From assembly GCA_032164295.1 (NCBI GenBank), contig JAJHTX010000007.1, positions 1,028,501-1,092,500 of the forward strand: DNA of 64,000 nt, written 5' to 3'. Of this stretch, positions 45,943 to 57,807 are shown in pieces; the first letter of the stretch is position 1; every line of letters begins with the position of its first letter. The notes beneath the pieces were generated by a model. It was not told the origin of the DNA, made no database searches, and saw only the letters and a list, made by a program, of their open reading frames with translations. This stretch comes from Inonotus obliquus (Eukaryota > Basidiomycota > Agaricomycetes > Hymenochaetales > Hymenochaetaceae). Both the position numbers and the translations under genes were made by a program.

Positions 45943-47521
45943 TCACCTCCTCACCTCCCCATCTTCATCCAATTTGATACTATCATACGTGGGAGGGATC
46001 TCATCTTCTTCTCTTACCCTCCCTCCATCTTGATGAACGACAACACTCGATGCTGGTTCTTCATCTACAGGACTCGCATTTCGTACCGTAAACCCTCCTT
46101 GTCCACCCGTTCCCGACGGACCCGATCCTGGACTTGGACCTCTATCGGTATTAGGAACAGGCATTCCCAACCCCAACCCCAATCCACCCCCGGCTCCTTC
46201 ATGTGGATTATAGAGCATATTTTGATTCGCACCTTGTCCATGTTGCTGAGCATACCTCGAAGCAAACGCTTCACGTTCCTTTGCAGATGCGTGTGTTGAA
46301 TGAGATTGTGTAGTTGGTGAACTTGGCGTGTTTGCTCCTGAGATAGGTCCAGGGGCGTACATCCCTCCTGGAATGAGGCTAGGTGGTACTCCTCCTGCTC
46401 CACCGGCCCCGCCACCGTATCCTCCTGGTCCTACGGGTGGATAGGGTGATGCGCCGTAAGGTACGGGACTCGTACTGCTTAGACTTGTGCGTGGATCGCT
46501 TAATCCATGTCCTGAGGCAGATCCTTCTGAAGGTCCGGAAGGCATAGAAGGCGCGTTCGGATCGTAATACGATGAAGGAGGATACGTTCTTCCACCCTTC
46601 TGGTCATATCCAGCTGCATACCCTGCACCCGCACCAATTGCACCCGCAGCAGCAGCAGGACCAAGAATCGAAGCTCCTCCAGTACCATGCTGTTGTTGCA
46701 TTCCATACGTATATGGCGTAACCTCGGGTTCATTCTCCACACCCCTCACAGCAGCTAACAAATCCGCATCTCCACCTCGACCTAATCGTTGAAGTGTCGA
46801 TGAATTACGTTTTGCAACTGAATCTGGATCGAAATCGCCGTCAAAGTCGTTTCGCTTGCGTCTTCGCATGCAGAACCAAATTAGTAAGACGAGGGCTGCG
46901 AGGGCTGCGACTCCTCCGACTGCACCACCAACAATCGCGCCCGTGTGATCACTTCCACCGCTGTCAGAGTTTGACCCGTCCGCAGGTGAACTGCCCGCTG
47001 CTACCTGAGAGGTAATTACTGCGGTAGATGTCTGACCATTTGTTACGATACTGTGTGAATAATGAGAGACCCGTTCTAAAGATAGATAGCCACGCGATTT
47101 CTACTTACACGGTTGTCTGTGTGACTGTGCTGAAAGCTGGTTCCGAGGTAGTTTCCTCCCCTTGGGTTTCCGATGTCGTCCCCGTAGTTGAGGAGGGTTC
47201 AGATGTAGGAGGTGGAGTAGTCCCTGAAGTTGTTGGCTCCTCGCTTGTGGTAGTCGGTGGCTCTTCAGTAGTTTCGGTGGTTGGTGATTCTGTGGGTGAT
47301 TCTGTGGGTGATTCTGTGGGAGATTCGGTGGGCGATTCGGTAGGAGACTCGGTGGGCGATTCGGTAGGGGTTGTATCTGTAGTTGTTGTCAGTGTTGTTC
47401 CAGATGTGGTTAAAGTGGTAGTTATTGAAGACATGGTGGTGGTGGTGGTGGAAGAAGGAGGAGATGAAGGATCGACGGAAGACGACGAATCTGTCGTTGA
47501 CTGTGTCGGGGATGATGACAT
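45943..47521 (-). CDS. Thr/Ser-rich single-pass surface protein with TESP repeats
   Basis: Predicted membrane-anchored mucin-like protein. From the ATG at 47521 (MSSSPTQSTTDSSSS) an almost pure Ser/Thr/Pro ectodomain contains seven or so TESP units. An intron (about 47111-47053) joins TQTTV to IVTNGQTSTAVITSQVAAGS. A transmembrane helix GAIVGGAVGGVAALAALVLL then leads into CMRRRKRNDFDGDFDPDS and a Gly/Pro-rich cytosolic tail of about 300 residues ending EIPPTYDSIKLDEDGEVRR. No signal peptide is visible, so a 5' exon is probably missing; an AG lies just upstream of the start. Overall plan and the tail motif resemble the convergent gene at 41947-44131, suggesting distant paralogues or convergent design. 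Function unknown; a cell-surface sensor is a reasonable guess. Confidence 0.65.
47285..47370 (-). repeat. 12-bp coding minisatellite (TESP repeats)
   Basis: About seven tandem 12-bp units encode Thr-Glu-Ser-Pro in the ectodomain of the surface protein. Units differ at third positions (GATTCTGTGGGT against GATTCGGTAGGA), so the array is not brand new but is still likely to vary in number. Confidence 0.85.
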
Positions 47522-49845
47522 CAACTATTTGTGACAAAGTGATGCCGTGCGGATGAAAAAGAACAGGGGAGAGAGAGGGAGAATCCTCGTGTTGAATTAT
47601 ATGATGCAAAGAGGACCTGGGCCCGTGTGCGTCATAAAATCGGAAACAATAGAATGCGTAGACAAGGCCGTTTGTCGTTGAGAACGACGACGAGGAGAAA
47701 AGGGAGATGGTGGGAGGTAGTAAAGAGGTGAGGATATCGGATACGACATCCGGAGCCAGGTGCTGACGTCGGTAGTATATGCTACTTCTGCCTCGCTTAT
47801 TCAAAAATAAAAATAAATCATACCTTGTCGCTTATCGTATTCATAGAAGTACAAACTAGCCGTCGGATTGATGGGCAGTACTGCAGCCATTCTCACTGAG
47901 GAAGATGGTGGAAAGGAACAGAGGACGGTGAAATTTGACCGGTTTGCTCTATGGCTTGGCTCCTGTATGCATATGCCTCACTCCGCATTTCCCACTCCGT
48001 AGTTATCATCAAACCCTATCCTCGGCCACGTGCTTTCCGCTCTGTTAGGCCACTCCCTTGAGAGTGAAACTGACGCGAGGTCAACCTGCATCGTCTGTCC
48101 AAGTACCTTGGTTACAGTCGTATGTGTATAATCATACGCTTGGAGCACTACCAATGCCACTTCGGTGAGTGTTAGAATGTCTGCGGTCATCCAAAATATA
48201 TTACTCTCCAATCGCATCGATGCTGAATAGATGTGATGAATGGGAGACTGTACGGGGAATCATGGAGACGGATTCGGGGGAAATGATGGGAGGTAGAGAG
48301 ACGATAAGTAACTCCAGACACTCCCCACATGCAGTCGTGTCCAGTAGCAGTTTACATGGATGGAATCTGCAACAGCATTCACAATAAATGTTTTCCCTCT
48401 ACCGCTTGCGACTGTGTGTTTCCGTTTGTCTGAGTTATCTGTATGCATGTTGAAGGAACTCGAATCTTAGCAATTTATTCAAAAGAGATGCAAGTTTACC
48501 CTGTTTCCCCGTTTCAAACTAATCATACCACATACAAGTCATATTGTTCCGTTGCTTCACTTTCATGATGCACCGGACCCAGGGAATTATAAAGTCAAGA
48601 TGCTGAGGTCCTGACTTTTACTGCCGTTCCCGCGCGGAATCACTCAATTGCAATGTACACTTGCGATGCGGAGCATAGTGCGGACATGTAGAATTCATTT
48701 TGCGCTTTGCTCGGAGGCAATTGTATGCGCCGCAAGCACCAATACTAGTACTAGTGACTCAACCCGAAAGCGCTCATCTGGGCTTCCTGAGTTACAGATA
48801 CACGCGCTGCGGGAAGGCGCTCATCCAAGTAACCATATTTGATTTGGCTCTGACTCGAGACAGTTGCTACTTTTGTATCTGCCGTGATGTGCGCAGCTTT
48901 TGCATATCACCGCACGTCCTTGACTTCTCAATGAGCGAATGTTGTCGAACGCAAAAAGAGAAGAGAGACTTCAGTGACCAAAGCGAATTTATGTCAGTTC
49001 ACGTGATTGAGGCGTTCGAGTCGGTCGGGTTGACGAGTAGCGAAAGTTTTTCCGAGAGTTCGAGAGTTCTTGGGTCTTCTACGTTGCCACGTTGCCAGAG
49101 TTTCAAAAATGTAGAGGAGAGTTAAGGTGCAATCGGATAGCATCGATTCTTCGATTAAAAATAGTTGTGTAAATGTTGTGGTGCTTCACTTGACTAGTAA
49201 GTACTAGTCACTGGATTGGAGATTGAGCGGGAAACAGAGACAGAAACAGGGCAGAGAATGGAATCGTTGACGGTGACAAAGCCCGCCGCTATTGGTGCTG
49301 TTGTACGCGTCGGTACGGCAATCGGCACAATGGGAATTCCGTTCGTCAAATCAAAATAGGAGGGGAAGTGAAGTTACTTCCGGTATACATTGACTCTGAC
49401 TCGACTGCCTCGAGGTGATTCTCCAATACATGCATGGAACCTGAGAACGTTGATTCAATGATGGTGGAACGAACAGTCAGTTCATTCCAGCAAAATGTGG
49501 GACGAGGACTGGACACCTAGACTGCCAAGGTAGGGCGGGGGAACGCACCATTTTAGGAAATTAACCGCACTTTCGTGCGATATCCCTCTGCCGATCACAA
49601 GGACGGGCCGAAAGGGAAACAGTGGTCCGATTAGTACACTCCTTTTAGTCATCTGAAGGCATATTCTCGAGAGTAGAACGAGGCGTTTGTCCAAAGAATG
49701 ACTAGTTTGAATGGATTGTGTGAAAGACGAGAGCCAAAATAGGCGATAATTTTTGTAGAATTTACCAGTTGTTGATTGAGCGGAAGTATGCCGATGGACG
49801 CGTGTCTTGGTAAGGCACCTTGATCTATATTTGGACGGTTGTAAT
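47522..49845. other. Intergenic region without a supported gene
   Basis: 2.3 kb between the surface-protein start and the promoter of ABC copy 2. Frames such as 48700-49125 have no recognisable domain. Part must be promoter and perhaps an unplaced first exon of the surface-protein gene. Confidence 0.45.
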
Positions 49846-49870
49846 TTATATTAAAATTATATAGTATATG
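49846..49870 (+). promoter_or_regulatory. TATA-like AT-rich box upstream of ABC copy 2
   Basis: A run of TTATATTAAAATTATATA-type sequence lies about 86-110 bp upstream of the start codon at 49956, followed by a strongly pyrimidine-rich leader. Position and composition fit a fungal core promoter. Confidence 0.5.
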
Positions 49871-49955
49871 TCACCACTCCCTTCCCGTCCTCGTTCTCTT
49901 TTCTCACCCTTCCCCCTTCCTTCCCTTCTCTTCTCCACGATTCTCGGCGGCTCAA

Positions 49956-52900
49956 ATGTCGTCCTCAAGGCCAGATACAGCCGCCACCAGTACAGACAAG
50001 TCTGCCGACGCAGATGAAAAGCAGAATCCATCTCCTCCTCTACATCCACCTTCCCCATCATTGTTGGTTGAAGATCCCGTCAAATCTACTTCGAGGCGGA
50101 GTTGGTTTTCGAAACGAAAGTCTATTGCTGAGGCGGCTGATGTGAATGAAAAGAATGCCGATGATGTTGCGCCCAGTGGGTTTGGGCTCAAGGCGGATGA
50201 CAGTGCCACGAAGGAGATAGACTTTGCTTCGCTCTTCAGGTAAATATTCTCTTGTAGCCTGTTGACGCAGTGGAGACGTCATTGTCGTCTCTGTGCAATT
50301 GGTTCACCGTCCTTATCTAATTATGATACGTATATGCATGCTAATTCTTCATAATTAGGTTTTCGACAAAGTTCGAGCTCTTCATTGATTTCATCGGTCT
50401 TATTGCTGCTGCTGCCGCAGGAGCCGCACAGGTGAGATTCATACTAGATCTTCTGTTGCCATCGCGTTCATATCTATTGTAGCCTCTAATGAGTATCATC
50501 TTTGGTAACCTAACAAAAGCTTTCGTCGATTTCGGTAGTGCCATAGAAGGACTCGGCGACGGAACGTTCACAATCGAACAGGTCGAGCAGGCCGCAGCGC
50601 GCTTCCGACATGTTTCATCCCTCGATGCTTCCTACCTCGTTTACATTGGTATTGGAATTCTCGTATGCACGTTCGTGTACATGTACATCTGGGTATACAC
50701 GGGCGAGGTCAACTCGAAGCGCATCCGTGAGGCGTATTTGAAAGCCATATTGCGTCAAGACATTGCCTTCTTTGATAATGTTGGAGCGGGAGAGATTGCT
50801 TCTCGTATCCAAACGGATACTCGTGAGTGCGATTATTTGGCTCGCATTCGCAGTCTGACCTTCATGCTTTTACTTAGATTTGATTCAAGTGGGTATTTCG
50901 GAGAAGGTCGCCATCGTGGTGTCATTCATAGGAGCGTTTATTACTGGTTTCATCGTCGCCTATGCCAGATCCTGGCGCCTTGCCCTGGCACTAACATCTA
51001 TACTGCCGTGCATCGCCATAGCCGGTGGCATCATGAATAGGTTCATGTCAAGGTACATGCAACTCTCCTTGAAGCACGTAGCAGAGGGAGGTAGCGTGGC
51101 CGAGGAAGTCATTTCCACAATCCGCACGGCCAAAGCTTTCGGCACCCAGGTGATCTTGTCGAATATTTACGACAGTCATATTTGGCAATCCCACGCTGTG
51201 GATGTGAAGTCTGCCGTTTTCCATGGTATTGGTCTCGCATTCTTCTTTTTCGTGATCTATGCATCGTACGCGCTGGCCTTTTACTTCGGAACGACGTTGA
51301 TTATCCAAGGACACGCTGATGTCGGTATTGTTGTTAACGTGATCATCGCGATTCTTATCGGGTCCTTGTCACTGGCAATGTTGGCTCCTGAGATGCAAGG
51401 TGTGTAATTATCTATTAATGGTTCGGTCTAACTAATCCTTGTTTGTCAGCTGTTTCCCATGGTCGTGGTGCCGCCGGCAAGATCTGGGCTACGATCAACA
51501 GAGTCCCTCCGATTGATACGGAGGACGAAGGAGGACTCAAGCCTGAACACGTCAGTGGGGAAATCGAGTTTGAAAATGTGGACTTCAATTATCCCTCCCG
51601 TCCTGATGTGCAAATCGTCAAGAACCTCAACCTCACATTCCCTGCTGGCAAGACAGTCGCGCTTGTTGGTGCTTCGGGTTCAGGGAAGTCGACTGTTGTG
51701 TCGCTCGTTGAGCGATTTTATGATCCATTGGACGGTCGCATACTCCTTGACGGTATCAATCTGCGGGATCTCAATCTTAGTTGGCTGCGCTCACAAATCG
51801 GATTGGTATCACAGGAGCCAGTCTTATTCGCTACGACCATCAAAGGCAATGTTGCTCACGGCTTGATCGGTACGAAGTGGGAGAATGCGTCGGAAGACGA
51901 GAAATCCGAACTCATCAAGGAGGCATGTATCAAGGCTAATGCCCATGGGTTTGTTTCGAAGCTTCCGCTTGGATATGACACCATGGTTGGTGAACGCGGG
52001 TTCTTGCTCAGTGGTGGACAGAAGCAACGTATTGCCATTGCTCGAGCAATTGTATCGGATCCGAAGATCTTACTCCTCGACGAAGCTACGTCTGCCTTGG
52101 ATACTCAGAGCGAGGGTGTTGTACAGGATGCCCTAGACAAGGCTGCCACAGGTCGAACGACGATTACTATTGCTCACCGTCTATCCACGATTAAGAATGC
52201 GGATCAGATATACGTTATGGGTGGAGGCCTTGTACTCGAGCGCGGAACGCACAATGAACTACTGCAGAATCCGGAGGGACATTACGCTCGACTTGTGCAG
52301 GCACAGAAGTTACGCGAGTCAGAAGAGGCGATAGACGACGAATCGTCATCCGACACTGCCGGATCAATTGATGGACAGGGCGATAACGGAAAGGGGACGC
52401 GGCGCGACTTTGTGGCTGAGGCAGAAGAGGAAGTTCCCCTTGGGCGTAAACAGTCAGGTCGTTCTTTGGCGAGTGAGATTCTTGAACAACGGGCAAAGGA
52501 GAAACCGGAAAAAGAGGAGGATTTCTCGCTTTTCTATATTTTCAGACGGTTTGGTGCTCTTCAGTCGAATGTGTGGAAGAGATATTCTATTGGAGTTTGC
52601 TTCGCTATATGTATGTTCCCGCTGTTTCTGTGTCTCATGATTGAGGGGTTGCTAACGAAATACTCGTGTAGTGACTGGTCTGGTGTACCCAGCGTTCGGT
52701 CTCGTTTATGGTGCGTGTCTTCGGTAAACGGTTTCGGTCCAACTGCTGACGTCGATTGGTAGCTCTTGCTGTGACAACCTTCCAGGATACTGGTGACAAT
52801 GATGAACTTCGAAGGAAGGGGGATCGAAACGCTTTATGGTACGTACTCAGCCCATCGCGGACGTTCCCTTCTACTAACGAATATCAATTTAGGTTCTTCC

Positions 52901-55112
52901 TTATTGCATTGGTGTCAACTGTTTGCGTTGGCTTCCAAAACTACGAGTTCGCTGCTGCTGCTGCGAATCTGACAAATAGGCTGAGGATGCTTACGTTCAA
53001 AGCTATTCTTCGCCAGGACAGTACGTATACATATTTTCGTTGGTGGTACGATTTCCTTACGGAGAGTTTCTAGTCGAGTTCTTCGATCAGGACAAGAACA
53101 GCGTATGTATTTTTATCTCACTGGTATTGCGAGTGCGAATCTCTCTAAAACTTATTTTCAGACCGGTGCACTTACGGCGAGCTTGAGTGATAACCCACAG
53201 AAGGTCAACGGTCTTGCGGGAGTTACTCTTGGGGCGTACGTTTCCTCTTTCATTCACACGATGAACTGAGACCTAAAGAATTCCTTGCAGCATCGTCCAG
53301 AGTATGGCTACTCTCGTTGGTGGATCTATCATCGGTCTCATTTATGAATGGAAGCTTGCCCTCGTCGGTATTGCGTGTATGCCGCTTTTGACTTCTGCCG
53401 GTTACATTCGTCTGGTATGTTTCCTCTTTTTTCTATCAAAATGGTACTGCCTTCTTACATGTATGCTCAAGCGTGTCGTTGTACTCAAAGACCAAGAAAA
53501 CAAGAAGGCACATGAGCAATCCGCCCAGATTGCTTGCGAAGCAGCAGCTGCTATTCGTACCGTTGCATCATTGACTCGCGAGAGGGATGTCTTGAATATC
53601 TACAGTAAATCATTGGAAGAACCTCTGAAACGGTCGAACCGAGTTGCTATCTGGTCAAATCTACTTTATGCTACTTCACAGGCGATGACGATGTTTGTTA
53701 TTGCTCTTGTGTTCTGGTATGGTTCACAAGGTGTTAGCAGACTCGAGTTCGGAACAACAGCGTTCTTTGTTTGCGTCTTCGTAAGTGAACCTTTATTCTT
53801 TATAGAGCAGAGGAGATATACTAACTTGTTCTGTAGTCCGTCACTTTCGGTGCTGTGCAAGCTGGAAACGTGTTCTCATTCGTACCTGATATTTCTTCAG
53901 CGAAGGGCGCAGGGTCCGACATTATTAGGATAATCGACTCTGTACCAGAGATCGACGCTGAGTCGAAGGAGGGTGCTTTGCTGAAGGATCCGCAAGGCCA
54001 CGTCCTTTTCGAGAATGTACACTTCCGGTATCCGACTCGTCCTGGTGTACGTGTACTTCGAGATTTGAACCTCGAGGTGAAACCTGGAACGTACATTGCG
54101 CTCGTTGGTGCTTCTGGGTGTGGGAAGAGTACTACGTGAGTTTCTATTTCTCCGGGGTTTTCTGGGCGTTACTGACTGGAATTATAGCATCCAGCTTATT
54201 GAGCGTTTCTACGATCCGCTGGCTGGCAAAATCCTCGTGAGTCGTGTTTCTGATCTATCTTATAAGGACTCGTCTTATGATTATTGGATAGTTCGACGGA
54301 CAAGATATTTCGAAACTCAATGTTCAGGAGTACCGAAAGAACATTGCGCTCGTATCACAAGAACCTGTACGTAACCGAGCATTACCTCTGATGATTCTTG
54401 CCGCTGACCGTTGTTTCTGATTTATAGACACTTTACGCTGGAACTGTTCGCTTTAACATCTTACTTGGAGCGACAAAACCGCATCATGAAGTTACACAAG
54501 AAGAGATTGAAGCTGCTTGTCGGGATGCTAATATCCTTGACTTTATCAATTCTCTTCCTCAGTAAGCTTGCTACGCTATGTTTGATCTGCTATTGTGCGG
54601 TGACTAACAGAATTTACTTTTGTAGGGGCTTTGATACGAACGTCGGTGGTAAAGGTTCACAATTATCCGGTGGTCAGAAGCGTAAGTTCCTCCATCGAAT
54701 ATCTATTCTCCTAGCTGCTTACTCTCCCTGTTCCCTATCTTCGTATCAGAACGAATCGCTATCGCTCGAGCTTTACTGCGAAATCCAAAATTACTCCTAT
54801 TAGACGAAGCAACTTCAGCATTGGATTCGAATTCTGAGAAGGTTGTCCAAGAAGCTTTAGATAAAGCTGCGAAAGGGCGAACGACTATTGCTATTGCTCA
54901 TCGATTATCTACGATTCAGAATGCTGATTGCATGTAAGTCTTCTCTCACTATCTTTTTCTCTTAGGTTTGCTCACGATGCGTTTGATTTTGAATTTTTAG
55001 ATACTTCTTCAGGGATGGACGAGTGAGCGAGTATGGGACTCATGATCAGCTAATTGCTATGAAGGGAGGGTATTATGAATACGTGCAGTTACAAGGGCTT
55101 TCGAAGAATTAA
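49956..55112 (+). CDS. ABCB full-size multidrug/peptide exporter, copy 2
   Basis: Paralogue of copy 1 with the same TMD1-NBD1-TMD2-NBD2 plan and intron positions. It starts [23 protein letters not shown]1 lies at about 50360-51410, NBD1 about 51480-52280 (Walker [10 protein letters not shown] near 51670, LSGGQKQR near 52010, [17 protein letters not shown]), TMD2 about 52680-53800, and NBD2 about 53930-54935 (GASGCGKST near 54110, LSGGQKQR split by an intron near 54680, [17 protein letters not shown]). It ends [13 protein letters not shown] at 55112. I see no lesion, so it should be functional. Introns in the first half have diverged from copy 1, while those between about 52672 and 54680 are nearly identical to it. 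Substrates cannot be read from sequence; drugs, lipids or lipopeptide pheromones are the family's range. Confidence 0.92.
52672..54680 (+). repeat. Near-identical inverted block shared with ABC copy 1 (copy 2 side)
   Basis: Counterpart of 9845-11845. It begins in the exon reading TGLVYPAFG and ends at the intron inside the second LSGGQKQR motif. Beyond that intron the last exons differ at several third positions and the final intron is unrelated. Confidence 0.8.
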
Positions 55113-56150
55113 TTAATCGACCACCACTCATCCACTCATCCTTCCAGTCATCCATCAACCACACATACAATCATACAATCATCTTGTCAATTCACGTTAT
55201 TCGACTCGATTCGCTTTCTTTTGCTATTCATGACGGTTTATATCACGCTTGACGTCTTGATGCTTTCGTACTTCACTTCATTTCAATTATTCCAGTGATG
55301 GTTTTTTTTTCTTAGTAGTAATAGTAGTAGCTCTGCATAGGTATGCATTGGTAATGGAATAGAAATAATGAATGGACGTTTACGTTTTCTTTTGGGAGAT
55401 GCGGTGATGTATGTATGTATATTGGGAGATTCTAGTGCTTGCGGTTGCGCTTACACTGGTACTTGCAACTACACCTGGGGGAAATCATAGGTACTGTCGC
55501 GATAGCAATATGGAGAGCTCCTTAAGATAGCCAAGATCATACCTATCAAACAAGTCGAAATGCAGCGTGTACCCTCACCGGGTGCAAGCTGAGTTGCTGG
55601 AGTTCAGTCGGCTGAGGTCTTGCGACAGCCAAATTCCACCAAACGTCGCAGGTCAGGGAGAAGAACATTCAAAGCAAGGCAGCAATAAATTATCGGCCTC
55701 CATAGATACATAAGCCTCGGAGATTCGGCGAATTGAAGGACCAGTTCCAGATCGTATTACTATGGTATAGTAGCTAGGTGCATCCGTCACTGCATCCACA
55801 AGGTAGGTAACACGTTTTCAGCGGAGATCAAAATTTGTCGCGTCTCCCTTCACCGTCACGTGTATAACACGACCATCTTCCTCCACAGTGAATCACACAG
55901 TGCTCACTCTCACCCACCGCCCATTGTCATGCTGCACGTCCATTTGGTATTCAGACGGTCTCGAATACTGTGTAGAAGGCACGGAAACGTATTTTCTTAC
56001 CGAAACGCTTCTTATAAAGCGAAGACATTCGTCCCGAACGAAAATGGTCCTAATGTCCATATTATACGTTGGCTGACTAGAGGTGTGTGCTCTATTTGTC
56101 TATCTGATATCCGATAGATTCTTTCTTTTCAAGAAGAAATACGGAACTAA
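55113..56150. other. Intergenic region between ABC copy 2 and polymerase X gene
   Basis: 1.0 kb. The first ~200 bp (3' UTR) retain patchy similarity to the 3' flank of copy 1, for example a shared ATTTCACGCTTGACGT-like stretch. The frame at 55860-56117 has no recognisable domain. Confidence 0.45.
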
Positions 56151-57730
56151 ATGATTAATCGTGTCAAGGAAGAAATGGAGAATGAGAGCCAGTCAGAGTC
56201 TGAGAATGGTCTGTATAAGGCGCGCGCATTTCACCGTGCTTGCAAGGCTATAGACGCGTTGCCCGAGCCTATTACGTCTGGAGAGGAGGCTATGAAGGTA
56301 GGAGTTATACTTTCTGTTATGTATTATGCGTAAATGTGTAACTCTTGGATCCCAGATTGTCGGTATAGGCGAAGGCATTGCTCGGAGAATTGAAGAATAC
56401 TTGCATCAGGACTCTGAGGTTTGTTTTTTACGGTTGTTGCATCCACGTTACTAGACAATTGGTAATGACGCCGTTAGGACGTTTCTTTAAAGCCAACCCC
56501 ACCTCCCCAGAAGACACCTGAGCAAATTAAGCGAGAAAAGTGCTTGCTGGAGTTCCAACGTGTACCCGGGATTGGGTAAGTTGTCTAAATTGTTGCATGA
56601 ACGGAAACGCTTAATATGAACCTTTATATGGAAAGTCCGGTGAAGGCTAGGAAACTTTATGAAGACGGTTGTCGTTCGTTGGAGGATCTTAAGAAACCAA
56701 AGTATTCGAAGACCTTGTCGTCTTCCAGCAGAGCGGCAGTCGACTATGTGGAACATCTGGGTGAACGAGTGTCTCGGTCAGAAATCGAGTCTGTGGTGGT
56801 AAGTTTCTTCATATTAGAAACCTCCGTTTGTTGCTCAGGGCTCTGTTTATTTGAAGCAAACCATTCGACCTTTGCTCTCTTCTGAGATAAAAATGTATCC
56901 TGTGGGTAGTTAGTGCGTCTGGTTTCCGTCTATCTTCATCTCGGAGCGTCTAACGATATAATAGTCGACGAGGCCTTCCGACATGCGGCGACATCGATAT
57001 GATCTTCTTTCATCCTTCTTGTGTCCATGTGCCTCGACCTGGAGAGAAGTCATCAAGTGGTTCATCGTCACCAGTGTCGACGACTAAACGACGCGGGAGG
57101 CCTCTGAAACGTAGCAAGGATGCGGCCGAGAAACAAGAAACGCTTCTTCGAGAGCTTATTGTTGCTCCCTTGGAGCGCGCGGGAATATTAGCGGCCACAC
57201 TGACGGAAGGACCAAGAAAATGGCAAGGTATCGTTCGAATACGAAAAGCCAACGGGGAGTCTGAAGTGGATTCTCATCCTTCGTCATGCGTCTACCGTAG
57301 AATGGATTTATCGTAAGTTCTTTGTATCCGTCTTTCGCACAATTTCTTCATGTTGTGCTTTACTAGTCTTTATCCCACGTTATCCGAGGGCGCTGCTCTC
57401 CTGGCTGGCACAGGAGATGCAGATTTCAACGCACACGTGCGCAGGAACGCCTCAAAGATGGGTTTACTCCTGAACGAGTTCGGGTTATGGAAGTTCTGCA
57501 GGAGATCACCTCCCACTATAGAAACATACGAGAAGAGCGACACGTTTACGGAGGAGGATGGATATTGGGAGTTGGTTGCAAGTAGGACGGAGAAAGAGGT
57601 ATTAGACGCGCTTGGTGTTGAGTATGTCGAACCGGAGAGGCGTAATTTCGCTTTTGTGGTTAGCAGGTCTAAACAGGGGAAGGATTCTCTATTGAAGTCT
57701 TTGGAACTACGTCGTGGCAAACGGAAATAG
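56151..57730 (+). CDS. Family X DNA polymerase (Pol beta/lambda/Pol4-like)
   Basis: Gap-filling DNA repair polymerase used in base excision repair or end joining; nuclear. It starts MINRVKEEMENESQ and shows the 8-kDa domain YKARAFHRACKAIDALPEPI and VGIGEGIARRIEEYL, fingers HhH LEFQRVPGIGPVKARKLYED, palm GSYRRGLPTCGDIDMIFFHP with two catalytic Asp (GDID), the third Asp in YRRMDLSLYP, and the C-terminal subdomain LLAGTGDADFNAHVRRNASKMGLLLNEFGL. An intron with donor at 56918 restores GSYRRG. The total is about 430 aa, with no BRCT domain seen upstream, so it is the short form. The position of the Schiff-base Lys of Pol beta (Lys72) appears to be Arg here. An extra basic linker KRRGRPLKRSK (AT-hook-like) is inserted in the palm. 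Confidence 0.88.
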
Positions 57731-57807
57731 GTTTTGGAATGGAAACGGATAATGCTAATGGTATTATAATTATAATGAATGCAATATTTGGGTCTACGTG
57801 GAATAAA

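Noticed and set aside
47028..47534. Val/Ser/Gly-rich open frame on the + strand
   Set aside because: It is the mirror of the Ser/Thr repeat ectodomain encoded on the minus strand; the GDSV units are the reverse complement of TESP repeats.
48700..49125. 141-codon open frame on the + strand
   Set aside because: No family resemblance or domain, and mixed composition. It may be chance in a gene-free region.
55860..56117. Possible BRCT-bearing 5' exon of the polymerase X gene
   Set aside because: I looked for a BRCT signature (conserved Trp and Gly-Gly) in this frame and did not find one. The gene reads well from 56151.
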